DNA of 6,542 nucleotides from assembly GCA_937871685.1 (NCBI GenBank), contig CALMOL010000501.1:1-6542 (forward strand), written 5' to 3'. The notes beneath the pieces were generated by a model. It was not told the origin of the DNA. It saw only the letters and a program-made list of their open reading frames with translations, and made no database searches. This DNA comes from an uncultured Verrucomicrobiota bacterium (lineage in GTDB: Bacteria; Verrucomicrobiota; Verrucomicrobiia; Chthoniobacterales; SZAS-18). Below are positions 5,397 through 6,542 of the stretch, piece by piece (the first letter of the stretch is position 1; every line of letters begins with the position of its first letter). The position numbers and the translations under genes are program-made.

Positions 5397-6161
5397 ATGC
5401 AAACGTCGTTCCCTCGCCTCCTTGCTCTCCTTGCCGCCGCCTCGCTGCCGGCGATCGCATTCGCCTCTAACAATGGGTCGGACAATGCCGGCAACTACAC
5501 GCTGACCGGATGGACTGACGGCTCAAACGGAGGCACGGGCTTCGAAGCGTGGCGGTTTTCCAACAATGCCGGGGGAGGATTCTTTATCGGCGACTCCACC
5601 GCTGGCTCCGGCAACATCAACACTGGAAACCAGTCGTTCGGGATTTTCGCGAATCCAGGCACCGCGTTTGCGAATGCTGATCGCACCTTCGCCGGCGGCA
5701 CGCTTTCCGTTGGCCAAACCTTCTCGCTTCAACTCGCGGTGAATTTCCGCAACGGGAACAAAGGATTCAATCTTTTCGCCGGAGGAAGCTCGGCCTTCAA
5801 TTTCAACATCGCTGACCCGGCCGGCTATCAAGTGAACACGGCCAGCGGGAGCACGACGCTCGCGCTGTCTTTCCAGTCGAACTCAGTCTTCACGCTCTCG
5901 TTCACGCAAACGAATGCGACCACGATGGCGGTGTCCATCATACGCACCTCTTCAGCTGGCACGGAGAACGCCTATAGCGCAAACCTTGCCGTCTCCAATG
6001 CCGATAGCTTCCGCATCTACAACAGCGGCACCGGCGATGGCAGTGCCGCGAACAACATCTACGCGAACAACCTCGCCATCATCCCCGAGCCGTCCACGGT
6101 GGCTCTCCTCGGCGTGGGCTGCCTCGCGGGCGTGGCGGCGCTCCATCGGCGACGCGCCTGA
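5397..6161 (+). CDS. secreted PEP-CTERM protein, GGTGFEAW-type beta domain
   Basis: 254 residues. The signal peptide MQTSFPRLLALLAAASLPAIAFA is cut after Ala23. The mature protein begins with an Asn/Gly-rich segment (NGSDNAGNYTLTGWTDGSNGGTGFEAWRFSNN) followed by GGGFFIGDST, a SFGIFAN strand, TLSVGQTFSLQL, GNKGFNLFAGG and a Thr/Ser-rich half, an all-beta layout like a jelly roll. I recall this opening from many hypothetical PEP-CTERM proteins of Verrucomicrobiota, but no function is known to me. The C-terminus has IPEPST (229-234), a hydrophobic stretch with a single Cys (GVGCLAG) and HRRRA, the exosortase signal. ATG5397 is chosen over the in-frame GTG5370 because it begins the signal peptide; it is preceded by GTTCCCCCCT and no Shine-Dalgarno. 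It follows a terminator, so it should have its own promoter, but I see only a weak TTGCGC (5347-5352) with no clear -10. Confidence 0.9.
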   Translation: MQTSFPRLLALLAAASLPAIAFASNNGSDNAGNYTLTGWTDGSNGGTGFEAWRFSNNAGGGFFIGDSTAGSGNINTGNQSFGIFANPGTAFANADRTFAGGTLSVGQTFSLQLAVNFRNGNKGFNLFAGGSSAFNFNIADPAGYQVNTASGSTTLALSFQSNSVFTLSFTQTNATTMAVSIIRTSSAGTENAYSANLAVSNADSFRIYNSGTGDGSAANNIYANNLAIIPEPSTVALLGVGCLAGVAALHRRRA

Positions 6162-6467
6162 CGGCTGTAAGTCGGTGACCCGGAAACGAGGATTTCGGCG
6201 AGATCCTTGCGCTCGCCTTGCCTGGCATCCGCGCGTGACGCAAGCGTGCGCGCGTTGCAGCCGCGTGAGCGGCGAGCTGGCCACGGCTCTGCTTGGAAGT
6301 GCTTGTCATCGCCCACGACTTCGAGGGTGGCGGGGTGAGTGAATGAACGAAGGCAGGCAAAGCGAAAGCCAGCGGGCCCCAGGGCATCTTGGCGTCGTGC
6401 TTCTGGGCGATAGGTGCCCGGAGCACCGCCTGAGCAGGTGCGAGCAAACGTCTCCGCATCGCCATCC

Positions 6468-6484
6468 GTGTCGCGGAGCGACAC
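6468..6484. repeat. perfect 7-bp hairpin, left half of a REP-like pair
   Basis: GTGTCGC (6468-6474) and GCGACAC (6478-6484) are exact inverted copies around GGA. The next palindrome begins 10 bases later. Two short stable hairpins in tandem, in intergenic DNA after a gene, is the layout of REP/BIME-type dispersed repeats. Copy number elsewhere in the genome cannot be seen here. Confidence 0.5.
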
Positions 6485-6494
6485 CTGCCGGTAG

Positions 6495-6514
6495 CCGGGG
6501 GATTCATCCCCCGG
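6495..6514. repeat. perfect 9-bp palindrome, right half of a REP-like pair
   Basis: CCGGGGGAT (6495-6503) and ATCCCCCGG (6506-6514) are exact inverted copies around TC, so a very stable stem with a short AT-rich loop is expected on either strand. TCATCCCC occurs at 6504-6511 and again at 6518-6525, a direct repeat that overlaps the palindrome. No T-tract follows on +, so it does not look like a simple terminator. Confidence 0.55.
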
Positions 6515-6542
6515 AACTCATCCCCAACGCAAGCCGCGTAGC

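Larger units (their letters stand above)
6162..6542. other. gene-free, hairpin-rich region at the right end
   Basis: 381 bases without a convincing gene. Both strands carry open frames (for example 6343 to the end on +, and 6484 down to 6059 on -), but their third-position G+C (about two thirds by my count) is no higher than the background. Inverted repeats are dense: GGCGAG 6197-6202 / CTCGCC 6212-6217; CGCGCG 6230-6235 / CGCGCG 6249-6254 with an inner ACG/CGT; GCCGC 6260-6264 / GCGGC 6269-6273 closing a GTGA (GNRA) loop; GGTGC 6413-6417 / GCACC 6423-6427 / GGTGC 6437-6441; and the two palindromes annotated separately. Confidence 0.5.

Noticed and set aside
6059..6507. Minus-strand open frames over the right end
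   Set aside because: They overlap the PEP-CTERM gene antisense and cover the hairpin array; no domain is recognisable and the codon pattern is not coding-like.
6343..6542. Open frame on + from ATG6343 to the window end
   Set aside because: Third-position G+C is about background, there is no Shine-Dalgarno or domain, and it crosses two perfect palindromes.
1..6542. tRNA, rRNA, CRISPR array or insertion sequence
   Set aside because: No cloverleaf, rRNA stretch, regularly spaced repeat or transposase motif was seen.

Overview
The window reads as chromosomal DNA from a GC-rich Gram-negative bacterium, most likely a member of the Verrucomicrobiota (an Opitutaceae-like lineage is my best guess, from recall of protein families and not from a search). 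The reasons are the mix of exosortase-type PEP-CTERM proteins, a short autotransporter-associated beta-strand (PATR) protein, an orphan pseudopilin with an FTLLELLIVIAV-type N-terminus, a YkuD lipoprotein, and start codons that mostly lack a Shine-Dalgarno sequence. All supported genes are on the + strand.

Layout: (1) 119-955, an L,D-transpeptidase (YkuD) lipoprotein with a long Pro/Ala/Ser-rich tail. (2) 1132-2706, a secreted PATR beta-helix protein with a C-terminal PEP-CTERM anchor. (3) 2768-2995 and 2992-3678, a 75-residue unknown protein that overlaps by GTGA the start of an AbiEii/DUF6036-like nucleotidyltransferase; this is the best candidate for a two-gene toxin-antitoxin-like module. 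(4) 3734-4420, an orphan pseudopilin-like protein with a GspG-like DPWG motif, followed by a strong palindrome. (5) 4591-5250 and 5397-6161, two more small secreted PEP-CTERM proteins, separated by a good rho-independent terminator at 5281-5325. (6) 6162-6542, a gene-free stretch with a run of hairpins that ends in two back-to-back perfect palindromes (REP-like).

Most of the products act at or outside the cell envelope: peptidoglycan cross-linking (Ldt), export plus exosortase sorting (three PEP-CTERM proteins), and a pseudopilin. No exosortase gene is in the window, so the sorting enzyme must be encoded elsewhere. The nucleotidyltransferase pair is the only cytoplasmic unit and looks like an inserted accessory cassette. 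Two PEP-CTERM genes share a near-identical 16-base upstream element and a TTGACA at similar distances, which suggests shared control. I found no clear, wholly new system; the leads worth following are the small ORF plus nucleotidyltransferase pair, the shared upstream element, and the hairpin array at the right end.
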